A stretch of 64,000 nt of DNA, from the NCBI RefSeq assembly GCF_010015445.1, contig NC_053112.1:35016998-35080997 (forward strand), written 5' to 3'. Position 1 is the stretch's first letter; each line of letters begins with the position of its first letter. Positions 51,216 through 62,631 of the stretch are shown here, piece by piece. Made by a program: the position numbers and the translations under genes. This stretch comes from Perca fluviatilis (Eukaryota; Chordata; Actinopteri; Perciformes; Percidae). Below the pieces are notes generated by a model. That model saw only the letters and a program-made list of their open reading frames with translations, was not told where the DNA came from and did not search any database.

Positions 51216-52105
51216 CTAAACTATAAGACTATTAATCCATTCATTAGCCATTTTAGCAAATGTATGGCTCTTAGAGGGTATTAGCTACAGTGTAGCTGCT
51301 TAACAAAAGTATTGGTACATGTGAGTCACTAATATATGCATTATGGAACCCTGTTGCTAGGGAGACTGAGGAAATCAGTCATACCTCTTATGAATGATTG
51401 AAGAGAAAATGCAGGAAATAGCTTGTGGTTGATATGATTATCTTGCTACATGTCTTGATATTTAAGAAGCTTAAAGGCTGTTCTTAGGAATAGAAATATC
51501 GTGAGATAGCATTTGGTATTGAGTAGGGCTAGCATTCTAAAAAGTAGTTCATATTTTGTGTCCCCTTGTTTTGTTTTTTTTACCTCATTGAATAAGACGT
51601 TTTGAGTGATGCAACTTTCTTCAAGTAAACAACTCTTGAAATTGATTGTGAGTTTATTTTTTTGGACTAAAAGCAGAGGAACTGTGTGACCCTCAATCAA
51701 GCAATGGGTTTGCCATAGCCCTAGAGGGAGCTCACTACCAATTCAATTACATCCACATTCCTCAAAGTGATTTGATTTCTTGGAAGCTGATTGCTTCTGC
51801 AGATAAGCCAGCTTGTATCCCCCCATCCCCTTCATGTAGCACATTATGCTTTGAAACAGCTAGTTTTCATACCCTTTTGTGTCAGCCAACCTAAATTTAT
51901 AGAAGGTTGCCCAGTTGGATGCCACTCCACTGACCCAGTGATCTCTGCTACGACCTGAAGTAACACTTAGCCAGTCAGTGTGACAAAAGTGCAAACTGAA
52001 GGAACACCATCCATTAATAAAGGGAGGGTGTTACATTCTCTCAATGAGGTGCCCTCTGCACCCCATTTCGCCTATGGTTTATTCTTGCAATGAGCTTAAA
52101 ATGGT
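50453..52105. other. Intron after the 26-nt exon, no gene seen
   Basis: Unique-looking apart from (TA)n at 51161-51213. No downstream SH3PXD2A exon recognised. Confidence 0.55.
51161..51213. repeat. (TA)n microsatellite
   Basis: About 26 TA units. Confidence 0.96.
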
Positions 52106-52113
52106 GTTGTCAT

Positions 52114-52838
52114 TAGAGATGCACCGATTACAACTTTCTAGGCTGATTCCGATTTTCATTGAGTTAGGGCCAGCCGATACCGATTTTAGCCGATTCCGAT
52201 TTCATTTTTTCTAACTTAGAGCACACACAAATATTTATTTTCTATCTTTTCTTTAATAGAACATTTTGCACAGAACATAGACATTTCTTTGAACAGATAA
52301 TGGATCACTATAAAATAGAACTATATAAATTACTCCTGGTGTGAGAAATTCACACACATCTAAAGTTCAATGTTAGAACCATTTCCTTCTTTTCACATCC
52401 AATATCCAACTAAAAAACTGTGATTTGGGTTTTTGGAGTCGTCCCTCCACGCCCTATTTTTTCCTTGCAGGTGTTGCATATTGCAAACTTGTTATCTTCT
52501 GCACACACGCTGAAGAACGTCCAAACAGCTGACATGTTGCAGGTTAATTCACGAGGTTCCCTACATGTGTGAGAATAGCGCGGACACGAGCTTCACACAG
52601 CGAGCGGGTACGCGCGACACACGGCGGAGAAGTTGAGAGAAAGGAAAAAGAGACTGTGCTGTCGCGTCTGTGTGTGCGTGTGCCCTTGAGAACTGTAACT
52701 CGTATAACTTATGTTGTCAGTTAATTGTAGCATAGACCGGCATGAAATTGGCATATGTCAGACTGAGCTGCCGGTCATGGCCGAGCACGTGAAAACCGGC
52801 CAATTCCGGTCACCAGCCGGTCTATCGGTGCATCTCTA
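52114..52838. mobile_element. hAT-like element with TAGAGATGCACCGAT ends
   Basis: 725 bp. Start TAGAGATGCACCGAT and end ATCGGTGCATCTCTA are perfect 15-bp inverted repeats. A perfect 8-bp target duplication GTTGTCAT lies at 52106-52113 and 52839-52846. The interior has CCGATT repeats near both ends and a GC-rich segment at 52560-52690. No transposase. Confidence 0.95.
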
Positions 52839-53199
52839 GTTGTCATGCTTGCTCTTGGGGGGATATTGGAATTGTTGGGTCTTTGTAAATTATAGAGTGT
52901 GGTCTAGACCTACTCTATCTGTAAAGTGTCTTGATTTAACTCTTGATACTATGAATAAAATTGAATTGTTATCAACATTATGGAACAAATCAAAATTTCC
53001 ATAAAACAAATTTTATGTTAATCTTATTTATATTATGTTTAATAAAGTAGACCCAATAGCTATCCTAAAGGAAAGATTATAGCGTTCCATCGCTGTATTA
53101 ATGGTGTTTTCTTTGTGCTGCTGCTCTCAGTGTAAATGCCTGAGATGCTTCCTGTTGAGGGTTTAGTAACTATTACAACTCTTTCCCATTGACATATAA

Positions 53200-53842
53200 A
53201 ATGGACCAATAGACCCCGTTGCTCTGGACGCAGACCAGTGAAGGATATTAGAAGCACTTTTCCGGTGATGGCCAGCTTTACTGCGCAGCCTCCAACTGAC
53301 AGAGACAACGTAAATGTGACGTGAGCAACGTGTCTGAAAGTACACTTCTGGTAGCTGTGCCAAGAGAAATCTCAATCATTCCCAATCTTACAGAGATGGA
53401 GACTGTAGGTATATTTAAGGAGATAACATAAGCACAGGCTAATTATTGCTAACTAAAATGCTAGTTAACATTAGTAATTCAACCTAAACAGCTAACGTAA
53501 GTTGAAACTGCCTGTGAGCTTCTCCTGTACTATACGGTAATTCCTCTACTATGCGACAGCAAGTCGCGTGGTTATGACACAATCGTTAGCCTATTTTTAC
53601 TAAAACGTCTGCTACGGAGCCATAAGGTGAGGTACAAGGCAATGGAGCCTTTTATACATTGTCGTGTTTCTTTAGAAATAAACAACGGACAAATAGAGTC
53701 TTTAAACGCTTCAGATCTAAAGTTATTCACTGTCAAGTGACGTAAAAAAGAAAATGGCGGAATGCTAATGGGAGGTGATGGCCAGGTAGCCACAAAATGG
53801 CACCATAGATGGCTCGAGTTCTGAAGCGAAGCTTACCCCCTT
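53200..53842 (+). mobile_element. Dispersed repeat matching the end of 45553-46762
   Basis: Long, roughly 90% similar match to 46117-46762 over its whole length, in the same orientation. The right edge at CTTACCCCCTTG is shared, and the foldback at 53857 follows 15 bp later. Confidence 0.75.
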
Positions 53843-53856
53843 GCTCTTTCCCCATC

Positions 53857-54087
53857 GCAAATTTACGAATCCTACTATGGCCACGCCAAGACCCGCCCTT
53901 CAATCACTACTATTGGCCAGGCGTCCATGCTTACGCAAGGTAACATAACCCGATTTGTACAGGTCCTATCCCCTGACCAATCGGCTATCCTAACCTTAAC
54001 CACTCAAGGTCAATGCCTAACCCCAACCAATCCAGCTGCTATTGAAGGGCGGGTCTTGGGGTGGCCATAGTAGGACTCATAATTTCG
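53857..54087. mobile_element. Small foldback element, ~48-bp arms
   Basis: The left arm (53857-53904) includes CGAATCCTACTATGGCCACG and AAGACCCGCCCTTCAAT. The right arm (54041-54087) includes ATTGAAGGGCGGGTCTTGG and GGCCATAGTAGGACTC. The spacer is about 135 bp and has no coding potential. Confidence 0.85.
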
Positions 54088-54251
54088 CTTCCCCATCCAC
54101 TATTTACAGAAACAGATCCAATCGTGATTTTAACCCAAAATCAAAATCAAAGTCTTTTTCTAAACTTAAAGCTATAGTGCGGCCCGTGAGGAATTCTAAG
54201 TAATGACAACCAAACTGTTGTCGTGTCCACATGATACAAACCTTACCTTAC

Positions 54252-55670
54252 TAGAGGTGTTGAAATTAATCAAATAATCGATGCATCGGGATGTGGACAT
54301 GGACGATGCTGCATCGATGCAGTGGCCCATCAAAATCGATTATAACGCAATGACGTCGCTCGTTAATTTTCCGGCCGCGGCATAAACATTCAAATGAAAA
54401 ATAACATTCTCAGTAGACACACACGCACACAGACAGACACACAAACAGACAAACAAACACATGCAAAACGGCTGAGCGGAGACACGGGAGAGTGGAGAGA
54501 ATCACAAATCGAGAAGAGGAAAGAAAACACCGAGAGACACTAGAATAGTTAGTTAGCTTGGAGAAGATCTAAGTGGAATAACGAAGCTGAAGAGGTGTAG
54601 CTACACTACGGCACTTTTCCTGTCTAACAGCAGTGGTTTAGAACAAACTTTGTGCTAGTGTGACTGGCTAAAGTTGGAGCTAACGGATTTAGCTAGCTAA
54701 AGTTGGAGCTAACGGACTAGCTAAAGTTGGAGCTAACGGACTAGCTAAAGTTGGAGCTAACGGACTAGCTAAAGTTGGAGCTAACAGCGGAGAGTTGCTG
54801 GTTCGGAGGACGCTGATTTTGGACCAGAGAGGACGACGGCGTGTTTCCCTGCTGAAGAGGACGTTGCCGTAGCTGGTGACTGGTTTTCGTTTTCGTGTTT
54901 GAGCTGTGTTTCTTGGACTAGCTAACAGCTAACTGTAAGTTGGATTTATGTGTGTTTGCTGCACGTCCACATGAGCTATCATCCGGCCCACAACTTTTTT
55001 TTTCTCTCTCGCCGTGTGTGGGTGGGTGTGTGTTAACACCATAGTTAGACTGTAACAGTCTATGGTTAACACAGTGGTTTAATAGGGTTTGAGTAGGTTT
55101 TACATTGAAACTGCTGTTAGGAGGAATAATTTTGTGTAGCTGGAGTGTTTTAAGTGGATACTGATAGAGAAACGGGTAAAGGGGTAGGGTAGTTGTGTGT
55201 AATATCATTTGAAGAAATATTGCAGTTAGCATATTTGAAAGGTGTGATGTGATTGTTTTTTTTTTTGTTATTCAATCTAACGGCTAAATGTTATTTATAC
55301 ATTTAAGTTATTGTTCAGTAAACAATACCTTTTTTGTTAAAGAGTTGTCTGGGGTCAGTTATTCCAATACAGAACAATAGATTTGCTGGCTAAAAGTAGG
55401 GTGGTATATGACTAATCCAAAATAGGTAAACCTTCATGGTAGCTACCTTAAAGAAATGAACCCAAACACTTAATCATTCCAGTCTAAAGTTACGTATTGC
55501 AGCTTGGGCATTGCACTTGACAATGCAAGTTTGTCAAGTCAAATATCTTATATGGCTTTAATAGAAAAATGTTTTTTTTTGACACATCGTGATGCATCGA
55601 GATATCGAATCGAATCGCTGACCTGATAATCCTAATCGAATCGTGAGATCGGTGAAGATTCACACCTCTA
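54252..55670. mobile_element. Long hAT-like element with TAGAGGTGT ends
   Basis: Start TAGAGGTGTTGAAATTAATC and end GAAGATTCACACCTCTA. Subterminal motifs ATCGATGCATCG and ATGCATCGAGAT recur at both ends. The interior resembles an untranslated leader (GC-rich, 54440-54930) and carries a 24-bp tandem repeat. The flanking octamers do not match. No transposase is seen, so it is probably an internally deleted derivative. Confidence 0.72.
54668..54787. repeat. 24-bp tandem repeat, 5 units
   Basis: Unit CTAAAGTTGGAGCTAACGGA plus CTAG. Copies start at 54668, 54697, 54721, 54745 and 54769; the three middle units are identical. Confidence 0.95.
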
Positions 55671-56078
55671 CCCGACACACCTTCACACAGTTGCTTGTAC
55701 CCAAGAAGGACACGGAGGATTAAAAAAACACGATGGACTCTTCAGAAGAAGTCATTATCTTCACTCGATTTTCTGCGCGGGAAAGTCACCGGACGCCACA
55801 ATCTTCTGAACATAGCCATACTGAGAAATCCAGTGAGAGTTGTGTGGCACTGATAGTCTTAATTAGCTTTGTAGCAACTCATTTGGCAACTAATTAATAT
55901 CAAAAAGTTACGCACACTAAAGCTTTAACTATTAGAGGGTAGGAATAGACGACCAATATCGTTGTGTGGTTTGGAAGACTTGTCACAAAATATTTAACTT
56001 CCCCTAACACCACAAGCTGTGGATTAGTAATATGTCAGTTTGTTTACCGATTGAGAAAATGAAATACATGCTGTTAAC

Positions 56079-56568
56079 CAGTGTTGTAGTACTCGAGATC
56101 GGTCTTGGTCTTAAGAGCACTCTCAAGACCACAGGTCTCTGTCTCGGAATCAGATTTATTTCAAGACCGGTCAAGACCACAACTGCAGGTGTATCACTAA
56201 ATTGCCTGTGTATCATCATCATGTGATTTATGTGTTAACATCATTACTGTGATAGGATGTAAAACTTCCTGCTTCAAATGCAACCAATAACTTGACTCAT
56301 TTCTAATTAGAAATTTGTTACTGTTAAACCCCTCTCCCTGCCCCCCCCCCCTTAACACACACTCCTGAGAGAGTGAAAGCGGGAGACAGGAGAAGCTCTG
56401 GCTGTCTGGCACTGGTCTGGTCTTGGTCTTGACTCGGTCTCACCCTGCCTTGGTCTTGGTCTTGACTCGTTCTCAACCCCTCAAAGTCTTGGTCTTGTCT
56501 CGGTCTCAATAAACTCTGGTCTTGGTGATGAATTGGTCTCGTTTAAGCTGGTCTTGACTAAAACACTG
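56079..56568. mobile_element. hAT-like element with CAGTGTTGTAG ends
   Basis: Start CAGTGTTGTAGTACTCGAGA and end GTCTTGACTAAAACACTG. Flanks CTGTTAAC (56071-56078) and CAGTTAAC (56569-56576) match at 7 of 8. The ends are dense in TCTTGGTCTTGACTCGGTCT-type repeats. Confidence 0.87.
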
Positions 56569-57155
56569 CAGTTAACTAGTGAGCTTGTAGGCATAGTTTT
56601 AAACTGTACACAGAGCCAGGCTAGCTGTTTCCCCGTGCTTTCAGTCTTTATGCTAAGCTACGCTAATCATCTCCTGGCTCCAGCTTCATGCTCAATGGAC
56701 ACACATGACGTTGATAAGGATCTTCTCATCTAACTGTCAGAAAGAAAGTGAATATACTTCCCAAAGTGCCAACATGTTGAACTGTTTCTTTAGGTTTCTT
56801 TGAGTGGTGTTTGGCAATGATGATTATTGCAGCTTTCATCATCTCCACTTCCGTTCTTCTGCTAATTCCAAACAAAATGTTATTGTTACTGCTGGAAAAA
56901 TAAATGCATCCCTTCCACTGCGTCAGACAAGAGCACTTTTCTGAAGAAACAGAGGGTGTTTGGAACACAACATGTAAACTGCATTTTCTGACTAAATATT
57001 GTGTAATATCAAGTCTCCAGGAGAGTAGCAAAGTGGAAAAAAAACAGTTGGGATGTCCCGGTAAAGCTGTCTGATTCACACTAAGCAACTGCAATTTTCC
57101 ACTTAAATCCATTTAGGGATCTTTATTGCATGTCAACCCCTTCTAATAAAGGCAA

Positions 57156-57486
57156 GGGACAGTGTTGTATCTCTGTGGCTGCTCTCCATTAAATCTGAAG
57201 GAGGTGATGTTTAAAACAAAAATTAGCGAGTGAAGCACATAGCGAGAGAACAGGAAGAAGAGAGAGTTTGGACAGGCCAGATGTGACAGTGCTCGATGTG
57301 GAACAGATGTCGCCTGTGATGTGACTCGACCTGACCCTGAAGCGAGCCCCCACACCATGTCAGCCTTTTCCCTGCCGTTACAAGGCTTAGGCACAGCACC
57401 CAAACTGTTTTGGGCACCACCTAACTCAAATACAAGTAAAATAAGTAACTAAATGACGTCTCTCAGATCTAATGGTTGTAGTTGGG
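57156..57486. repeat. Direct duplication, unit 1 (~330 bp)
   Basis: Nearly identical (about 98%) to 58386-58716, offset by 1,230 bp and in the same orientation. No transposon ends recognised at its borders. Confidence 0.95.
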
Positions 57487-57956
57487 CCCATCATTTTAAG
57501 ACAATGTGACGATGGGAGTTTTGAAAGTGCACTTAAAACGAATCAAATCATTCTATCTAAAAATTCAAAATAAATTGAGCTTTAAAAGATGAAAGTTTTT
57601 GTTTCTTTTGGTGCCTGCCAACTGGAACCGAACACCGATTCATCTCACGTCAATTTAGCCAGGGACATAGATGTCAGACGTGTTTTGTTTTTTTAAAACA
57701 TAGGGTCAGATCCGGGGAGTTTTGGGGGTCACCGCTCTGTACTCCCCCTTTGCTCTGCAGAGTACAGATGGAGCTCGTACTCCTCCGTGTGAGGGCCACA
57801 TTGCGAGTGAACGGAGGAGGGTGCTGTTTGGGCTGCAGAGGCCACGGGGGTTGAGTCTGTCAGACAGGCACTGGTTTGTTTACGTGGCACAATGGATTAG
57901 ATTTCAGACTGACATCGGAATGGCCACTCGTATTTACATGGAGGAGGGCTGTGTCT

Positions 57957-57957
<1 letters not shown>

Positions 57958-57991
<34 letters not shown>

Positions 57992-57999
57992 TGTGTGTG
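57958..57999. repeat. (GT)n microsatellite
   Basis: About 20 GT units with one TTT interruption. Confidence 0.93.
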
Positions 58000-58385
58000 T
58001 CTGTTTTTACAAGTGTAGGTTTAGTGGACAGGGGCAGTTTGCGTTTGCACGTTTCTGTTAAACTGTCTGTGCTAATTAGGATCTTGTTTGTACCACCAGG
58101 AACTCCTCTGTCAATAGACACATTTATTTGACACTTACACCCTTCGTTGCCTGCCTCCATACGAATAAAACCCTTCTCTATGTTGACTTTTACACATTTG
58201 ACATCCCACTTACTGGCAGCAACAATAATGTCAGCACACTCTTAAAACATACATCAATGTTGAAGATACAGTAAAGTGCGTATTGATTTAGGCAAAAAAA
58301 CCAAAAATGATAATCCTTCTTTCCCAGCCTCATAGCCATGAGGCATAGTAATCTCAATATGAGAGTTACAGTTATTCCCTGGGGA

Positions 58386-58716
58386 GGGACAGTGTTGTAT
58401 CTCTGTGGCTGCTCTCCATTAAATCTGAAGGAGGTGATGTTTAAAACAAAAACTAGCGAGTGAAGCACAGAGCGAGAGAACAGGAAGAAGAGAGCGTTTG
58501 GACAGGCCAGATGTGACAGTGCTCGATGTGGAACAGATGTCGCCTGTGATGTGACTCGACCTGACCCTGAAGCGAGCCCCCACACCATGTCAGCCTTTTC
58601 CCTGCCGTTACAAGGCTTAGGCACAGCACCCAAACTGTTTTGGGCACCACCTAACTCAAATATAAGTAAAATAAGTAACTAAATGATGTCTCTCAGATCT
58701 AATGTTTGTAATTGGT
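58386..58716. repeat. Direct duplication, unit 2 (~330 bp)
   Basis: Second copy of 57156-57486. I see about eight differences, including AAAATTAGC/AAAACTAGC, CACATA/CACAGA, GAGAGTTTGG/GAGCGTTTGG and AAATACAAG/AAATATAAG. Confidence 0.95.
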
Positions 58717-58751
58717 CCCCAGTGGACTCTTTTAGCAAGTTTTGTCTTTAA

Positions 58752-59156
58752 CCCTCTGAGGTCTAAGGGGCATTTTCACATTTCTTCTTGAATTCTCCTT
58801 TTTAAGAGTGTTTGCATATAACCTGATCCCCATGTGTTACATATCAAAACGTTCAGAACAAACTCAGCTTTCTTTGTAGTGACGAGCACAATTGTTCCAT
58901 AGCAACGTATAAAGAGATAATTTGGCCCTAAAGTGGAAATATTTTTCAAATCTCTTGTGAAAACAAACCTACACTCGTATGTTTTGGTGCTTGAAATGAG
59001 TTTGCAAAAGTCTTGGGTTCACAAAAGTAGCGTAATATATGAATACAATCGTAAATAAATGTCTAAAATGAAATTATGTAATATCGCTTTTTGAGTAGGA
59101 GTCATAGTTGTCAAACATTGCTTGGACTCGCCGGTGCGTCTTTTGTCTTCAGAGCG
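58752..59156. mobile_element. piggyBac-like MITE flanked by TTAA
   Basis: TTAA at 58748-58751 and 59157-59160. The left end CCCTCTGAGGTCTAAG and the inverse of the right end CGCTCTGAAGACAAAA are imperfect inverted repeats. TTAA duplication is the signature of piggyBac elements. No coding sequence in 405 bp. Confidence 0.72.
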
Positions 59157-59160
59157 TTAA

Positions 59161-60876
59161 GCTTTTTGAGTGTTGTTTATATGTTATCTGATCTAACTTT
59201 TCCAACATTTTAGACACGCATGTGGTAATAATAGTGGTCCAAAATGATGTGAAATTGCATATTGTTTAATTGAAAAACGTACCGTAAACATTTTCTTGCG
59301 GGAGGACCTCCCGCCAAATACGTGCACCCAAGTCTTCCACAAACCAGGGGCAAACGCTGCATGTCACTCTCCCAGCCTGGTTTGGGAACTGTTGGCCATT
59401 GCTAACGGCAATTTGCTTGACAGCCGTTGTGTCAATGCTAAAGCAGATAGCCCGTCAACTGTTCCCCCCCCTCCCCCCACTACTCTGTTTGCACACAAAT
59501 GTCATTTGTCACCGCGAACGTTTGTGTCACAGTGAGGGATGAACTGTCTCGTCTAGTTGTTCTCTCCTCTTCTTGCTAAACACTGTATCAATACTAGTTA
59601 GCTTCAGCCTGTGGTTTGACATTGTTAGCGTTAGTGTCACTCTGGGCTTTTTTTTATTTATTTTTTTAAGTGTTGAATCAATACTGGTTAGCTGTAATGT
59701 GTTATTGGTCGCCTTTGTCTTGGTGTCAGGTGACAAGGGGTTTATCATTTAAGCTCTAGACTGTGTGGTGGCAGCAGCTACAGCTAGTTGTGAGGATATG
59801 CAGAAAGTGACATTAAGAGGTTGGGGGTGCAATCTGGCTGTTTTTTTTTTTTTTTTACCTATTTATAAGATTCAAATTTTACTTTCCTTTACTTTTTTTT
59901 GGTTTTGTAGAGAAGACTCTGGGTTTGCTATATTTGCTATGCTATTATATGGATCGCAATCAAATTCAGTCCAATACTTTGGTTTATGTAAGTTGACGTG
60001 CCAGATGGTTTGTTACACATCTGAGAAGCAGTCATTTTAAACTGTTTAGAAAAGGGCAGGCGCTTTCAAAAACGTGGATTGCTTCGGTAAGCTGGTAGTT
60101 CAGACACAAATGCATTATGCAAAATGCAAGGAACACGGCGACTTATTGGGATTTTAGCCTATTCACCGTATCCCCCAGAGTTAGATAAGTCCATACACAC
60201 CCTTCTCATCTCCGTGCGTGTCGTAACTCTGTCTGACGCACCCACCGCTAGCCTAGCTTAGCCCAGATCCTGGATGTAACCGGCTCCAACTAGTCTACTG
60301 CTCCCAATAAGTGACAAAATAACACCAACATGTTCCTGTTTACATGTTGTGATTTGTATAGTCACAGCGTGTACAAATAACAAGGTCACATGAGACACAG
60401 TCGTCTTCTAACCATATATAAACTGGGAACTATATTCTCAGAAAGACGAAGCACTGCCCCAGTCCTGCGCCCCGCCGCCAAATGTTTAACGTATTAAACG
60501 GAACTGACACTTTGCTGCAACACAAACAAATTTATTTATTCACCTCTATTCACACACAATGAGGCATATTTTCATTTCGTTTTGATTGAACTGTATTTTT
60601 GAGGAACTGTAGGTCTACAAAATTAATTTTACAAGAAATTCTTCATAGGGAAACCAAAACCCAAAGTAGGCTATAGTATGAAACCATTCATAAGAAACTA
60701 ATTGCATATTTGCCTCAGTGACAAAGTTGGCAGCCTTGCTGTGTGCATTTGATTTTTCTTGGCTTTTGGAAAAATAACTCCAAGGCTCGGTTATAGGGGA
60801 ATTCAGAAAGAGGTGGCCCATTAATGCTGAGTAGAATACATGCTGCTAGATGGTCCCCCTGTGGCCTGTTCCTTAA
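59161..60876. other. Intron sequence with one repeat-like block
   Basis: The segment 60050-60510 resembles a common teleost interspersed repeat (GACTTATTGGGATTTTAGCC, AACTAGTCTACTGCTCCC), but its ends are not defined. Elsewhere no gene is seen. Confidence 0.45.
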
Positions 60877-61905
60877 CACTAGAACAGCCTGGACGGTCAT
60901 TTTGACCGTTTTGAAATTTATATCTGTAATAACTTTGCTAAATAAAAAAATACAATCCTGCTGGTACCTGACTTTTAAAAGAGTCTTTATTTTAATTTAA
61001 AATTGTTTTTATATACATTACACAAAAGGCAAAGAAAATACAATCACTTTGACCTATTTTGGCCATACTGTCATATTGACCGCTCGGATTTTCGCGGTTT
61101 TGTTTTTAATCTTTTGCGTGGTTGAAGATGCATCTTGGTTGCTTAGTAATAATCATAGTCTCTGTCAGAGAAACGTAACTAGCGGTCTTGAGTAACAAGT
61201 GTGGGCATCACCGATGGGCCGAAGGCAAAGCCAGAGTCGGTAACGTAGGCTACGGCGTGGATGGACTCTGTTCTGAATCAGAAGAAAAGCACCGGGCGCT
61301 CGCTCTGTGAAAGGCGCGGTACACGTAGATGGCCGGTAGCTGTCAACGTGTTCATATAACTTTATACATGCTACAACTGGCTGGAATCATTGCAAACATC
61401 CTCTCCAAGGAGTGCACCAGCTGTAAAATGTCCCGGAGGAAGTTCATGCAGCGACTGGCAGAGGAGCTGAGAGCGGCGTTTATGGAGGAAAAAAAGGGCA
61501 GCGGCGCACGGTCCGAGCAGCGCTGCGCACCGCAGCAGACACCAAAACGGAGGCGGTGCCAGGTTAGGTTAGGTTATAAATGTTCAAATAGCATACTTTT
61601 AATTGTTATTTGGCTGTGAATTATGTTGAATGAATTTCCCCCAATATGTTTCGGTACTGACGGGACTGTATGAAATAATCACGGTTTAGCCTACTATGCC
61701 ATGATGTGAATTACTGAAACACGTATTAGGCCACTACTCAAAAGTATAAATAAAATCGTTAAAATGTACATGTCGGTGTTATTACGTTGTTCTAAAGATA
61801 TCCTAAGACAATACATGCATTAATATCGCAATTGGGTATTTATCATGAGAGATTATAGAGTTTGGAATCTGGCGGTCAAAATGACCGCTCATGGCAGTTC
61901 TAGTA
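60877..61905 (+). mobile_element. Internally deleted piggyBac-like transposon
   Basis: The left end CACTAGAACAGCCTGGACGG, after TTAA at 60873-60876, and the right end TGGCAGTTCTAGTAGGC are inverted repeats. Both include GACGGTCATTTTGACCG-type palindromic text. The right-hand TTAA is not visible (GGCTAGTTA). Only the C-terminal part of the transposase remains, placed just before the right end as in piggyBac elements. Confidence 0.85.
61320..61620 (+). pseudogene. piggyBac-type transposase C-terminal fragment
   Basis: The plus-strand frame reads LAGIIANILSKECTSCKMSR, RKFMQRLAEELRAAF and later TPKRRRCQV. In piggyBac transposases the segment L-A-x-I-N-A-x-x-L-x-K-E-x-T, then S-R-R-x-F-x-x-x-L-A-x-E-L, lies after the catalytic core and leads into the Cys-rich C-terminus; CQV is where that finger should begin. 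Here the frame runs off into unrelated residues and stops at 61618. All catalytic Asp residues are missing because the 5' part is deleted. The flanking inverted repeats agree with this assignment. Confidence 0.82.
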
Positions 61906-62598
61906 GGCTAGTTATGGAATTCCGGCACTTCCAGTATCTTAACGCAGTGCAACTACTTCAGCATGTAAATAATGCGCCTAAAATACAAACGTGAGCAAGG
62001 GCGTTGTATTGAATCAACAGCCACGGTCAATTTAGCTAGCAAGTGAAGGTGAAACTAAAACTGTGCAAGAACTATAGACTAATACAGGCTTAAATGAACT
62101 GACAATATAAGTTATACGACTTACAGTTCTCAAGGATGCACACATGCCATCTCAACCCGGGTCCTCCGGACAGCCGGTCTCTTTTTTTCTTTCTCCCTTT
62201 TGTCCGAGTGGCACGCGTGCCTACTCGCGTTGTGAAGCGCGTAGCCGCGTTATTCTCAGACGTGCTCTATCACGATCACTGCTGATAGACGGGAGAAATC
62301 TAACCGTGGCGGACCGCCACTTGCCAATCAACATAGAGGAAACACTGGATTTGCTAGCAGCACCTGAGAAGCGCCGTGGTGAGGAGCAGAGAGTAGCAGG
62401 GGTATGGCTGCCATACACAAGAGAGGAGGTTGGGAACAAATGAAGCAATCTGAGAGTATTGTTTTATTATTAATTTGAGGGAACAAACCAGCTCAACACA
62501 GTTGACAGTCAGGTTTGGCAACATCAACAGCGAGATCCCATTTTGGGATTTGGGGGCACTGTAACAAAATAAGGGAGTGTATCTTGACTTTAAGGTTT

Positions 62599-62631
<33 letters not shown>

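Noticed and set aside
57143..58650. Two nearly identical minus-strand frames beginning MGAVPKPCNGREK
   Set aside because: They are the two copies of the 330-bp DNA duplication. Identity follows from recency, not from coding constraint, and the frames diverge immediately outside the duplication.
62144..62443. 99-residue frame next to the piggyBac-like remnant
   Set aside because: No recognisable domain, no splice context and no similarity to piggyBac or SH3PXD2A; a chance frame is more likely.
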